Source: Liolophura sinensis
Taxonomy: Eukaryota > Mollusca > Polyplacophora > Chitonida > Chitonidae
Direction: 5' to 3'
Assembly (NCBI RefSeq): GCF_032854445.1
Contig: NC_088300.1
Location: 47,096,984 to 47,160,983 of the forward strand
DNA length: 64,000 nt
In this document: positions 23,101 through 35,030 of the stretch, piece after piece
Position numbering within the stretch: the first letter of the stretch is position 1
Layout of the letters: the number at the start of each line of letters is the position of its first letter
Position numbers and translations under genes: made by a program
The notes under the pieces: model-generated
Told to the model about the DNA's origin: nothing
The model's input: only the letters and a program-made list of their open reading frames with translations
The model's database searches: none

Positions 23101-26100
23101 CTTGCAATCTCCAAGTCGAGGAGTCAAAAGACCAGCTGCCACTGAAATACCAAAGGGATCCATGTAAGTGCTTAATTTGTTTTTTTTTTTTTTTTTTTTT
23201 TTTTTACTACATCACATAAAGTTGTTTATATCAGTATGTAAAGCAAGTGTTGTCTTCAGCAAGATAAATAATGGATTTCTTCCCCATACCCTTTTCAGTC
23301 TGATAACCATTCATCGCTTGGCCTCGACTGGAATCAGACAATTGTGACAAACAGCAGTGAAACAAATACGAATGAGGATCCCTAAAATCTCCATTCTCGT
23401 GGAGAGGGGGAGGGGTGACCCATACTGTAGTGTGTATTCATCCAAGTGAGCGTTGTTTTCTTGATGAAACATTGGCTTGCTGCACTAAACATAAATTCTA
23501 ATGTATTTACTTTCTTAAGGATACACCAGCAGTTAAGTAAAGACCAAGACAAAGCTGTCAAACCAGATGCCAAGATCCCCTTTAAGTCTGTGAAAGATGC
23601 CTGCCAGCGACTTCTGCGTTATCATGTGTTCCAGTCCCATGGTCCATCCAAAAGAGAATTCAAAAAAGGTATGTAAAGTGCTTTGTCTGATATAGTTAGG
23701 CTGTAGTTAGATCATGTATTGCTGAGTGGATGTGTAATGTTCACATGCGCAGATCTGGATGTGTAATGTTCACATGCGCAGATCTGTATGGTACTGCTTA
23801 CCGATATTTAACACTGTATGTCTTCATGGGTCATCTGGTAGGTCAATTAGGGTGTTTCCTACCCCAAGTATAGATGAAAAAGAAATAGTAAATAAATAGT
23901 AAAAATAGTTTTATAACTTCTATGGTTTGTATTATTGACATCTGTGTTTACAGAATCATAATGACATTTAATGTCTGTGGACAACGGTGCGGTAATATCT
24001 GTTACATGAAGGAAAGTTCATCCATATGACATGCCAGAGCTAACTCTGCAGGTGCTTGTTTCCTCCAACCATAATATACTGGCTGTCTTTGCCTAAGTGA
24101 AAAATTCTTGAGTTTCTCTTCAAACAACAATTTATGAAATGCAAAAACTAGGGTGAGTTTTAAGTTAGAACTCTCTTATTGCTAAAGGTAACAAAAGCTC
24201 CTGTACCATGTGACCTGTCAAAAATGTTACGTAACTATTTTTGATCAACACATGAGCATCTGATAAATGTTCAGGATAAATTATTTAGGGGACAGAGGGG
24301 GTTAGCACGCCAGCAGGAGTCTCCCATCAGTGCGGTCACTGAGAGTTTAAGCACAGCTCATGCTGGCTTCCTCTCTAGCTGTACATGGGAAGGTCTGCTT
24401 GCAACCTGCAAATAGTTGTGGGTTTCCCCCCTTGCTCTGCCCATATTCCTAACTGCTCTCATATAAGTGATATATTCTTGAGTACAGCGTAAAACACCGA
24501 TCAAATAAAGTACGTGAAAATGAGGAGTAGAACCTTTGTGATGCGTCAATTGTGCCATTGTGCAACATTGTACATGCGACATGTTTGACCAGTGATATGA
24601 TACGTCAGCATTGTTTATTTTTTAGAGACGAAAGAGTTCAGACTCGAAACTGCCCAATTCCTTGTAGTTATTGATAAAATTATCATGTGAGTTAGCAAGC
24701 ATAGTTGAACCTCTCATAACGTATCTTGTCAATTCTGGCAAAATGTTTTGGTCTTTTCTATCACCATTGGACTTCAATGATAATGGGGAAACAGCATCCA
24801 GAAGGCGCTATTCCTTTGGGCCATAACAGTATTGATTCTCATTGGCTTGTCTATTTTGAACACTATTAGTCATTTCGCAAGAGAGATGATGTGCTCATGT
24901 GTAAACTTAGCTGTCTTGAAAGTAGTTAATGTACTAAGCTATGACCAGTGGACTAGCAAAGTGACTCAATAGTTTCCTGGGTTAAATCTTGAAGCCTTGG
25001 CCACACTTAATTAAATCTACCATACCTAAGATTCAGCTTAGCTGTCTCACAACAGCCAGTCAGAACTCTGTTTCCCTTTGAATGAAGAGAATGTACTCTT
25101 AATTTCAATATCGTAGCATGTGACAATTTTTCAGAAGTTGACATAAGGTCTATACCATTATCCTTGATCAGTCCAAAGCAGAGTTAGTTTACACGGGTTC
25201 CACTGTAGAAAAACATAAAGTTTCAATTTTTAACCTCAAGACAGTTTCCTTTGTCATTACAAGTGTGTAGGGGTCTCGCTGGCTCACTGCAACTATCAGG
25301 CCCTTGACTAATGATATTGATGTTGATATCCAGCATTTGCCATTTTGAATGGGGCTATAAGTCTAGATATTTGTGCGGTACCTGGTGAAGGTTGATGAGT
25401 TAATCTGGGCACTCTGGTTTGCACAACATTAAACACCAGTCAGTCACATCAGCAATCTTTGTATGTAGTACAGTGTGTGATCATCAGTAGGGTCACAGCA
25501 GATTACCTCCCTTGAGGTCACTCTCGTTTAAATGGTCCGTATTTAGGAGTAAGCTGTGGTGAGATGGACACACAGAAAATGGCTACTGGCAAGTTTTTCT
25601 GAGTTAAAGCAGCATGAGCTTGTTATTAACCTAGCTTTACGGCAGACTTTAATTTTGTAAGCTTTTTTGGAAAGCCCAGGATAAACATTTTTTTTCAATC
25701 CATTCAAAGGTAATTTAAAATCCTGGCCGTAATTAAATACAATAGACAGCTTTGGCGAACTTGTAAGCTGAAAACATCGTCTTAATTTACAGTCTTTTGA
25801 CATTTCTGCGATTCTCAAAGGCCGATATCATGTTTTGTTACCTAGAAAATATTTGTAATTTTTGTGATGTAACCTACATAGTGCATACTGTAATAAGTGA
25901 GGTTCCACCTCTCGTAGTTTCACGCCTCCTGGTCGTAGTACCAATCGTGTAACAAGGAAATTAATTCAGAGCAGACCTATTGAAATATAGATCTGTACCT
26001 TTTGCAGTATGTGGTATTGCTTTCTCTAGAATGCATTATTAGATCAGTAATTACACATATTGGGGTTAAACTCATGAGAACAAGATAATATTGGTGTTCT

Positions 26101-29100
26101 TTTCATGCTGAATGATTGATTTGGTAGTTTATTACACAGATTCATCTTCCGAAAGAGATGTGGGATTTTTTTTCTTTCTTAGCATCAAACTAATCGAAGT
26201 TTGGCGAGTTTTGTCTGACTGTTTATACTTGAATACTCAGTTCAGTTCTTTATTAGCGAAAAGTTTTATTGCCTGAAATGCTGGGAAGTAGCTGCCAGGT
26301 GGGGAAAAAAAGTTAAGGCCTTACGGCTGTCAGAAAATAAAAGTAAAATGGATTTGAACTGTAGTCTGAAAGAGAGAACAAGTCCTTAAGAGGTAGTATT
26401 GTGTGCTGTACATTAGGGGGCGAGGGATATCGTAAAACACCTCTTCATCTTTTATTTAGCCCCCTGCAAAGCCACACACTGGCCATTAAGACATGAAGTG
26501 GTTGTGGGTATACACATGATCCTTCTAACATACGTTTCTTGTTAGATAAATGTGGGAGTGAGAGTGCTGAAACCTGCTTATTGTGAAGGAAGTGGCCATT
26601 TCCAGGGTCCGGCCTCATCTAGGGTCACCCAGCCGACCTGCCTTTGAATAGTGTTCTTCATAGGTTTTGTCCTCTCTATAGCTGGCCAGCCGAGCCCAGC
26701 CCTATCAAGTTTCCAGCTGTGTCAATACAGGGCTGCAGGTTATGATTTCACCTGTCCCTGATCAGCTCTTAGGTAAATCCACCACCCCAACAGGAGCAAA
26801 CTTTCCCCCTGTTAATTATTCATCTGACCTGTACAGTTTAGCAAACACGAGTGGCAAGCCCTTTCATCAGTGCCATTATGGACTGTTACATGTGTACATG
26901 GCCTCGTCATCTTTCCGTGTGTAAACCCTTCTGGTTTGAACACTATTCTCACAGTGAGGTCACATCCCAGACCATTGTGAATAACAGAACAGTAGGCATA
27001 CAATGTCAGCATTAACACTTACACATTACTTCTATACTGGAAAAAGGCATTCGTTGTAATACCCGGTAGCAGATGTGTTAAGAGCATATGTTTATATGTG
27101 CATTTGTCAGTGAAAATTACATGATTATCCATTGAACACTGTTTTTACGTGTTACGTTTTGCTGCTGTTATATCTATTACAGTTCAAATTACATGGCTCC
27201 CGATGTCAATTTCTTTAATACATGCAGCTTTGCCTGGAGAATTTTCACATTCAATGACATTTCAAGTAATGATAATGGTGGTAAAAAAAACAGGTTTTAA
27301 ATGCAAAGAATAAGAATGAACAGGTGCTTGAATTCTGTTTTTGTTTATGTGCTGAATAATATTTCTGTTTTCTAGTTGATGGCTTGTTTGACCAAGTGTC
27401 ACAAGAGCTGCTGAGAAAAAGAGACCAAATGTTTGCTAAATATCAGCTTTTGTTACTGGAGGAAAGCATGGTAAGCACAACAAGTGTTGATTTTTAATAA
27501 GGTTGTTATTAAATGGTGTACTTTAAAAACAGTGTATTGTGTTTTTATGTACTGAACTGTGTGGAAAACTATTTTCAAATGTTATATTCTTTCATAAGAA
27601 TGCTTGACAATTAGGATGATGTGGTTTTACCGTTTGCAGTTTTCTTCTTGGACACAGGTGGTTGTGTTGTGTTACAGGTTTCCATTGACCAATGAGATTT
27701 AGTCCAGTGTAGTTGTCACTGGTTAGTTTCAATGTTTGTTTTCTTTGCTCTATTGAGTTTCCTCTATCCATAAAACTGACTGCCATTGTTTTACCTGAAA
27801 TATTCATGACGATCATTTAAAACACCATTATATAGTAAAAAACAAGCAAGTATTTGCAAGTATTGTTTTATATTGCATCAGAGAGAAAAGTCCACTGCGG
27901 AAATGGTGATGATTGAGCGTGTGCTGAACCAGGACCTCACTGATGTGATAGAAGAAGAGAAGAAACAGGTGGAGCAAGATCCAGGTGTGAAGTCTTGTTC
28001 ATTTATCACCAAGCAATATTCATCAGTGATATACTACCTCCAGTCATCGTCCTGGCATTATTAAAATTTAGCATTCAGGTCATTAAATTTGTCTGCCTAG
28101 TTTTCAGTAATCTAAGTTTTTGTGTTTTTACCTGTTTTCAGGTTTTTCTTTAGCACTTCAAACATATTAAGGGTTATTATCCCATCATTCTATGATAAAT
28201 GTCTCAAATTGTAGAAAAATAATGTTTATTGTAGGGAGGTCAGTAATTATCCTTAAGAGCCTTCTGCAATGCAAGTTGATTCACTGATCATAAGTGTTTG
28301 CATTGTGTTTTGTCAGATTCATTTGAGGCAATGCCAGCCAAGTATCTGAAGCCTGCTGTAGAAGAGGTGAAAGATGATGGATCAGAAGAGGAAGGGTCGG
28401 CAGCAAGTCCCACTGTGAAGATGGAGGTGACAGGTAGTGAGACACCTGTAGATGTAGAGCACGGCTCTTCCCCAGAGAACCCACTAGACTCTGCCAAGTC
28501 ACCAGTGCGTTCCGTCATGTCCAACGGTGGCTTTAAGCTTGTGATACGTAAGAATCATTTCTGTAGCCCACGTGCAGAGGAGCTGACAGAAAAGAAAGCA
28601 CTGGACAGTTCGGCAGAGAAAAAGTATGAGCTGCCACCAGATCAGGTGGTGGCTCCGACTGTTGACCTGGTACCCAAGGCAGAGACAGAAATACAGTCAA
28701 CAGTATTAAAGTCAGAAAAAGTTAGCCCAAGTCATATTATGGTTCCCCAGATTAAAACAGAGCCAGAGTTTGAGTTTAATCCAGTAGACAGTATACAGGA
28801 AGTCCCCGAAACGCCATTCAAAGCATTCTCAGGAGAGAATCACCCCCATGACATGTTTTTCGGGGACTCCGATGCTTGTTCTCCAGAAGCAGACAATGGT
28901 GGTTTCTCCTTACACACCAACACGTTTCCAAAGAGTGAGCCAGCGGCTGTGATCAAAGAAGAATCATTTCCTTTAGTGTGTAATTCTGGTATTGAAGATA
29001 TATCTGGTGATAATGAAACTTTACCTGATCTCGAAGAGCAATCAAGTCTTCCTACAAACGAAACTGTGAATTCTGCTGGTAGTGCTAGGTCTCGGTGTAA

Positions 29101-30244
29101 CTCGGAGACAGATGCTGCTTTAGAAGGACTTCTCAACTGCTCGAACGCTGACAACATGGACGGTTACCAGTTTGATCCAGATGACTTCAAGCCAATGGGC
29201 AATCAGAGTGAGGTGTCCGCTGATCAGTTTGACATCAGCGATCCGTTTGATGAAAATGGTGACTTTTTTGGGTATGGTAGTGAATACTGTAATCAGACAA
29301 ACAATATGAACATGTCCACCACCAATCATTTACCCACTGTTAGTGATGCCTCACATCCCATTCAGCACAGCAAAATGAATGGTACTGATGGTGAAGGGCA
29401 AGGCAATGGTCAACCGTTCAGCCTTGTCGGTCAGTATGAGGCTATTAGTCCAGTCAGTGACCGTAGTGGAGGCTTCAATGACGAGTTAGTAATGACAGGT
29501 GGGGGTCAGGGTAGAACAGTCGCGGGTCAGATGATGGGAAACCCACACAGCCCTGAGGGCTTTGCTTCATTCTTTGAATCAGCTCAGGCTGACCATAGCA
29601 ATGGTGTTTTGCCGCCTAGAGTAAGCTCCAGTCGGACAGGCTCGCTCAGTGTGTTCACAGACAGTGGTGGAGTATCCAACATTGGTGGGTCCACCGAGAT
29701 AGAATCTGCAGTTGATTCCATCATGGATTTTGGGGGTGGAGATCAGCTGTATTCCCCAATGATAGCAAACAATCACGGGCGTGTTCAGAACTCCCAACCC
29801 TCTCCCCAAACACTATCCAGGGCCACGGAAAGACCACAGGATCTCAAATCTCATCCAGATAAGGCAGCACATTACAATCTGGTGAGCAACTCTCCAATAG
29901 ACTTTGACATAAATGGAGGTGGGGACAGCTTAGAACACCAGGGGGAGTTCATGTTCTCCAAGGAGCAACATGATTCAGGAGGAACTGGTCACGGTTCAAA
30001 TCCAGTTTTCAAGGAACAAATGGAAAGTGCAATTAACAGTATCCTGAGCCCATCAGTGAGTGACAACCAAGACTCGCCTTTCCCCATGGACAGGTATACG
30101 TACAGTCAGTTCAACAACTACGCAAGTCCACATGAAGCAGTCCAGCAGTCGCATAGCACAGAAACAAGTGGGGAGGTGTCTTCGCAAGGTCAGCATGGCG
30201 TGGAGGATGACTTGGATGCAGCCATCAATAGTATACTTATCTGA
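14102..30244 (+). CDS. BICRA: BICRA/GLTSCR1 homologue, ncBAF complex subunit
   Basis: Homologue of BICRA/BICRAL, the defining scaffold partner of BRD9 in the non-canonical BAF (GBAF) SWI/SNF remodeller; nuclear. Ten coding exons: 14102-14136, 15175-15229, 18315-18598, 19335-21939, 22213-22440, 23063-23163, 23520-23668, 27376-27470, 27882-27984, 28317-30244. All have GT/AG borders with matching phases, 5,583 nt in total (1,860 residues). The N-terminus MEDGLCLLDVIGDPNLLNEF matches the conserved BICRA start. Residues about 31-990 are Q/S/T/P-rich and disordered, with poly-Q in exon 3, a basic patch KPSKKPNKKAQ near 600 and a charged helical stretch near 803-850. A Q-rich coiled segment follows (TPQLKEKLLSQLAKMTPEQQ). 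The GLTSCR1 domain spans about 1104-1205, including KDACQRLLRYHVFQ, FAKYQLLLLEESM and STAEMVMIERV. The tail is acidic, ending DDLDAAINSILI. The start is the first ATG after a TTTCAG acceptor, with no upstream in-frame extension seen. Confidence 0.95.
14512..14755 (+). mobile_element. SINE with intact-looking pol III A and B boxes
   Basis: The clearest copy for the head. The A-box region GGCTCAGTTGGTTAG is at 14524-14538 and the B box GAGTTCAAGTCC at 14598-14609, followed by the AACCTGCGGATGGTTGTGGG body. The 3' tail is eroded after GTGGAATATTC. It shows that the family is tRNA-derived. It lies in the first intron after the BICRA start exon. Confidence 0.9.
15498..15713. mobile_element. MITE-like element with nested inverted repeats
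   Basis: Outer inverted arms of 28 bp, 15498-15525 and 15686-15713, match at about 23 positions. Each begins GTTTCCAC when read inward and ends CGTTTGC. A second inner pair, GTTTCCACTT...CCATTGG near 15549 and its complement ending near 15655, repeats the motif in both orientations. The outer boundaries and any target-site duplication are not clear. The 101-codon minus-strand ORF that overlaps it shows no known domain. Confidence 0.6.
16168..16222. repeat. 28-bp direct duplication in BICRA intron
   Basis: CTTTGTAAACATAGCAGAAG plus eight bases is repeated once, with two small changes. Confidence 0.75.
17344..18222. mobile_element. Non-autonomous DNA transposon, perfect 16-bp TIRs
   Basis: The element starts CAGGGTTCGCACAGGT (17344-17359) and ends with its exact reverse complement ACCTGTGCGAACCCTG (18207-18222). 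Adjacent subterminal sequence (CTGGAAAGTACTTGAA versus a right end reading ...CATGGAAAATCCTGGAG) is also loosely inverted. The flanks TTAGCA and TTGGCA are a possible 6-bp target duplication with one mismatch. No transposase domain is recognisable; the 116-codon minus-strand ORF inside has no family signature. It sits in BICRA intron 2, ending 92 bp before coding exon 3. The superfamily is not determined. Confidence 0.8.
18802..18838. repeat. Poly-T tract in BICRA intron
   Basis: A nearly pure T run of about 35 bases, interrupted by one or two G. Confidence 0.8.
22872..22926. repeat. 24-bp direct duplication
   Basis: CGTAATGTTATTGATATGTA plus ACAT is present twice, with a single change, followed by the start of a third copy. 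BICRA intron 5. Confidence 0.85.
23180..23206. repeat. Poly-T tract after BICRA exon 6
   Basis: A T run of about 26 bases beginning 17 bp after the exon 6 donor. Confidence 0.85.
23728..23785. repeat. Perfect 29-bp tandem duplication
   Basis: GGATGTGTAATGTTCACATG plus CGCAGATCT occurs twice with no difference, so it is recent. It lies 60 bp after BICRA coding exon 7. Confidence 0.9.
24050..24135 (+). mobile_element. Degenerate SINE 3' fragment
   Basis: TGTTTCCTCCAACCATAATA, then AAGTGAAAAATTCTTGAG and a decayed AAACAACAATTTA tail, in plus orientation. Confidence 0.6.
24290..24512 (+). mobile_element. SINE, nearly full length
   Basis: A head remnant (GAGGGGGTTAGCACGCCAGC), the CAGCTCATGCTGGCTTCCTC block, GGGAAGGTCTGCTTGCAACC, and the tail AAAACACCGATCAAATAAAG. 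The B box is degenerate. BICRA intron 7. Confidence 0.85.
24513..27375 (+). other. Remainder of large BICRA intron 7
   Basis: No exon of another gene recognised. The segment 26,560-26,830 is GC-richer and nonrepetitive, a possible intronic regulatory island. A CCAGAAGGCGCTA motif lies at 24798-24810. Confidence 0.45.
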
Positions 30245-31330
30245 TATCAGTAGGCTTTGGTCTCTGGAGTGGTTCGTGCCTTGTCATCAGTATTGTGGCT
30301 ACTTATATTTGTATTGCTGTCGAGCAGGGGGCTGAAATCAGTGAAACGGGTGAAGTATTTATTTTAGTAAAAGCGCTTCAAAATGCCTGTTGGAGTGAGA
30401 ATGGGCCAGTGTTAAATATGCTAGCTACAATTTTTCATGTCAGTATTTCCTTCAGGTGTTTTAATCTTTTTTTATCCACTCCAAGACTGTTGACAGTGGA
30501 TTGCTCTTAACTTACTATCCAAAGTCATAATTAATGCAACTTATCGACCACCATGGAGAATTTCCAGTCATGTCATGAACAGGTGCACACCCTGTGTAGT
30601 CCTTCGATGTGTCAGTTTTAAAAGAAAAGAACACACTTATGCAAACTATACTTTAGATGAAAGCCATACAAACTGTGTGGAATTCTACTTTTTTAAAGAT
30701 TATTTTAAGTTTACTTAAGACAGAAAAACAGTTTTAAACATCTTCATTTTCTACAACATCCACATATTTGAGGCATATTGAAAGTCCCGCCATGTTTTAG
30801 GCTTGTCCAATGAAAAGCCTTTTTTCTGCCTCTTGACTATTCATTGTGACATCGAGGTGCTTAAGGTTTTACTCTTACCATATAAACGAGCATTTCCAGT
30901 CTCGGCTAAATACGTACCTATATTGTAGCAGTCGGGCAGTTAAAGGTCTGAAAGCCAACTCTGAAAAGGAAGAGTTTGGGATATACTAGAGGACCACATC
31001 TTGCCTACATTTGTAGCTGCTGTCTGCCAAAGTTGTACCTGAAAGAGCCACTGCGCAAAGCTAAGCACAATGACGTGTGTAATCTGTTCAAATGGTGGCG
31101 TAAAGGAGACTTCTAAGCTTTCGATGTTTAACCGTTAAATACTCAAATAAGCCTGCTGTCGGAATATTTAGATATTTTATTTAACCTTAAGTATAGGTTG
31201 TATAAATGTGTTCTTTTCTTTGAAGGGTACGAGCCTCAAGAGCTGATAGTAGAGGTGACCTGGGTCAGTAACTTGCTGAAGTGAGGGGCCTAATTACATG
31301 CAGAATAAATCTACACAAAATGCCAAAGCT
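30245..31330 (+). other. BICRA: Probable 3' UTR of BICRA
   Basis: Sequence after the TGA at 30242-30244. The first AATAAA in plus orientation that I see is at 31304-31309; another is near 32092-32097. No coding signal is seen, so a UTR ending near 31,330 or 32,120 is likely. Confidence 0.4.
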
Positions 31331-33655
31331 GTGGAGATTTAATATTTTTTGCAATCTTTATCAACATTTGGTACTTTGCATTTCATGCATTGAGAGGAGA
31401 TAATTTTTTGTAGGAGGAAAAAAATATTAAACTAGTGTTGGGTGAAAGCGAGGTAGGGTAGATGACCTTGCGATTTGTTAGTCTGTATCATTGTCATACA
31501 TTGATTTTGAATGAAAAAAAGTTAGTCCTTTTAAGATAACTGAATGTAGGAATGTTTCTTGTTTCCTATAATGTCATGTCAGTTGTCTGTTGAAATTGAG
31601 ATTTGTGATAGTCCAGCACCTTCCTATTTTCTGGTTTTGGATGCGAGTTTTGAACTAGGCCCTAGTAAAGTCTCTAGATCCAGTTTAATGGAAGCTCTTG
31701 ACTAGTCTGCCTTCATTCTCTTTCATTTCCCAACAATTACATCAATTGATATAATTCTTCCTGATTACCTGAACACTTAGACAAAGTCTTTCTGCTTTGA
31801 TTTCCTGCAATTTGGTATTGGCACCATGAATGAAAATACATGTATGGTCATTGCAGTGTTTTGAAATGTTGGCACCATTTTTTCAAAATATTGGTTGGTC
31901 TATAGCATTCTATCTCAAACTATGCTTTTTATTCAAAGATTGGTGAGAAAATGGATTTAATAATGAATTTCTTGAATCTGTACCTATTATAGTAAATTAA
32001 CTGCTGTTTGGTTAGAGTTTTAAATATGAAGCTTGTCATATATTTGTGTGGCAACTTATAGTAGTATTGGTTGGATGTTAAAGCGCAGATTAAATAAATG
32101 TCTAGTGTCATTTATGGTCTTGCTGTTATGCCTCAAACACCATATGAATTTATATTTTCTCTCTCGGGTTAAGTTTCTCAAAATACGAAATCTCAGACAC
32201 TATGACACACCCAGGCTTATGCTTAGGGTGCCACTTAACATAAATACCAAAGTTCTGATGATGGAAGAAATTATACCAGCTGTTGGATCTTGTTCAGAAG
32301 TGGAACCCACCTGTTTGTATTTTAGACGAATTATTTTTATACATCCTTGTGCAGCATGTTCATTCATAAGGAAATTGATAGGGAATTCTACAAACAAGTG
32401 ATTTGAGGTGAGGATAAAGAAATTTACCTGAGTAAAGTGATTTGAAAGAAAGCGCTGAGGACTTAGAATGACAGCTGTACAAAAATTGGTGAATTCAGAT
32501 ATAAAAGAAAGACAACCCACTTTCTCTCCACTGGTCATTCTTCAGTGTTCTGTGTGCCTCTGGCCACTTTAAAGATTAGCAGCAAATCTAGTTAAAATTA
32601 GTAACATTTTTTCCTATCCAACTCCTGCCTGCATTGACGTTTTGAAGTTGGAGAATGTTCAACAGAGTAATCTTCTGTAGATTTTTCCTCTCGGGATTGT
32701 CCTGGTACCGATTTACCAGAAGGTGAGCATTTCAACACTGCATGGAACTACAGTAGCAAGGCATTCACATCTGTCGGTTTTATGTAGCCATTATATATGT
32801 GGTTACGTTTAGACAACACCACGTGTACTGTGTTCTGTGCGGGTAAAACCATGTGTGTAAAGCCATGTGTTATCTATAAAATGTGGTTTTGGAGTGTCGG
32901 CTGATGGTAATCTATATTTTATTAAGATTAAGGTAAAAAAGAAAACAGTTAAGTGCGTGAATCATTCCCTTGCTCCTCACATCAGAAAGTAGATATTATA
33001 TCCGCAGCAAACAGAGCTGTTCATTGATGGTTCCTGGTCTTTCATAACCTCCTAAAACTATAGCAAATGCACTTGCACGAGTGCCACCACATGCAGATAT
33101 TTTCTTGCTATGTATGCACATTATTTATACTGAATCTGTGTTTTTCTGCCAGCTTTGCTTTTTACTTCAGACTCAGTGCACTTTTGTTACCTGTTCTTCA
33201 CCTGGAGAACTTGAAGTTTTTCACATGATAGTATAATGAATTTTGTTTATCATCCTCTGTAAAATCGATGAGAGAACAAGTCATCATCATTACATTGAAT
33301 TCATTGTGAACATCATTGCTTACCACCCAGCTGATTTTAATGCTCATTTTAGTTCCATGGGCGTAATTCCTGTCGATATTTGTTATGGAAATGAATTGTT
33401 TAATTGGCTATTTTCAATCTCCATATTATGGAATAGAAATTTGTATATTTGTACTTGGCAGGGAGGCAGAAGAGATGACGCGAAAGACAAAACATGCTAT
33501 TTATATAATGATATGAATAAATACCATATTTGTACAATGTATTTGTATGGTTAACTTGGCCTTTGAGTTTTACTGTTCATAGAGAGGCATTACATCAATC
33601 AGCCTGTAATATATATGTTCATCAAATTATTGAAGAACTAAAGAGCATGGAGAGC
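31331..33655. other. Intergenic, no gene recognised
   Basis: AT-rich. Overlapping short ORFs near 32,030-32,540 lie on both strands and lack motifs. Part of it may be distal BICRA 3' UTR. Confidence 0.5.
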
Positions 33656-33830
33656 ACAGCACAGGGGCCTCTGACGAGTGTGGTGGCTGTGAGTTCAAAT
33701 CCAGCTCATGCTGGCTTCCTCTCCAGTCGTATATTCGTGGAAAGGTCTGCCAGCAAACGCTGTGAAATGATCATGGGTTACCCCCCCAATACACCCCACC
33801 CCTACCCCTACCATAATGCCTGCCGCAATA
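33656..33830 (+). mobile_element. SINE, 5' and middle part
   Basis: GGGGCCTCTGACGAGTGTGG head remnant, GAGTTCAAATCCAGCTCATG (B box), CTTCCTCTCCAGTCGTA and GAAAGGTCTGCCAGC. The 3' end degenerates into a CCCCACCCCTACCCC run. Confidence 0.8.
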
Positions 33831-34946
33831 ATAATGGGTCTATGATATACTTTAAGACCTACAACATAAAAAGTAGAACCATGACGAGCAGCGAGGACAC
33901 TGCAATGCGAAATGGCAACTGGTCACGTGTAACCATGAAATACGGTCTCTTGCCAATTTTCCTCTGGGCTTTATTCTAACTATACGCAAATACTTAAATA
34001 GTGGGGGAAACAACAAACACACACACACACACCAAGCACCAAGGCTTAAGCAAAATGAGATAAAAGAAATGTTCATCGCAATTTATAATAGACGTCACTG
34101 GTGTTATACTCAAAATGCTCTGTTGCCACATTTGACAGTCATTAACATTAAAACAATGCAAAAGGGCCAGGTTGACACTGTTCGCTTCCGTTGTTTAACA
34201 AAATTGACGAGTTTTAACTTATGTCTAGCTGAAAATGGCTGAAGGGTTTCACATCTCCCTGACGGTTGTCTTGGCGGGCTGTGACAAGTTGCCCCGCTCT
34301 CTCAAATCTGAAAAATAATGTGCTTTGATAGCGTTTACCTGAACGTTATACCAGGAAAGTCTTTCTCCACAACGGAGCGAATTTTCCTACTTCACATGTG
34401 GAGTCATTTGTGTTTTACATGGAATGCTTATCGAATTGACCGTTCAGGTCGAATTCGTTTCAAACTACGAATATGTTACGTGAAATGAGGTGAACAGCCG
34501 AGTTCCTGCACTTACCAAAATATGACGTTTTGCAATAGCAGAATACGTCTTGGAAATGCTGTCTGATTAAATAAATCAGATTAATTTTTTTGAGTGTATA
34601 GGTTTTTACATTCAGGTATCTCAAATATTTGGTAAAATATGTTCGAACTAAAAGCTTTAATCTTGTAAAATATATTCACCAAAAAGAATCCTCAAAATTT
34701 GTTAAAGGGTGTTTTAAAATGGGTACCCTTTGCTGCGAAATGACGATTCTGGTACATCGTTACAAATTTGCCCGTAAATCCTTGTATGGGATTGAACAAT
34801 ACATTACCCAGCTGTGGCCCGAATTACTTCAAAAGGAGAATGTTTCCCTATTTGGTTGGTTGTGTGCCAGAAAACCACTGGATTTCCATCGTGTCCATAC
34901 CTATCCATAACCTAATGCCGAGATTTCTCTAAGGATGATCTATAGG
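33831..34946. other. Intergenic, no gene recognised
   Basis: Includes a short (AC)n run near 34,015-34,033. A 93-codon open frame at 34,629-34,910 starts at a non-ATG codon and shows no domain, so it is not called. Confidence 0.5.
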
Positions 34947-35030
34947 GAGCGGACATTGGTCTAGTGGTTAAAGGCGCTTGCCGTAGAGTAGTTGGAGCTC
35001 ACGAGGTGAGGGTTTGAACGTCTGAAGGCG
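34947..35030 (+). repeat. tRNA-like promoter fragment (second SINE family?)
   Basis: TGGTCTAGTGGTTAAAGGCG resembles a pol III A box, and GAGGGTTTGAACGTC, about 43 bp downstream, resembles a B box. There is no closing acceptor stem, so it is not a functional tRNA. It differs from the common SINE head and may belong to another tRNA-derived family. Confidence 0.5.

Noticed and set aside
25265-25440. Possible degenerate SINE in BICRA intron 7
   Set aside because: A few words resemble the family (GTCTCGCTGGCTCACTG, AACACCAGTCAGTC), but the order and spacing cannot be followed.
32033-32538. Overlapping 122- and 112-codon ORFs on opposite strands after BICRA
   Set aside because: They lie in probable 3' UTR or intergenic AT-rich DNA, overlap each other antisense, and have no motifs.
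34947-35030. Possible functional tRNA gene
   Set aside because: A- and B-box-like strings are present, but no acceptor stem or anticodon arm can be paired.
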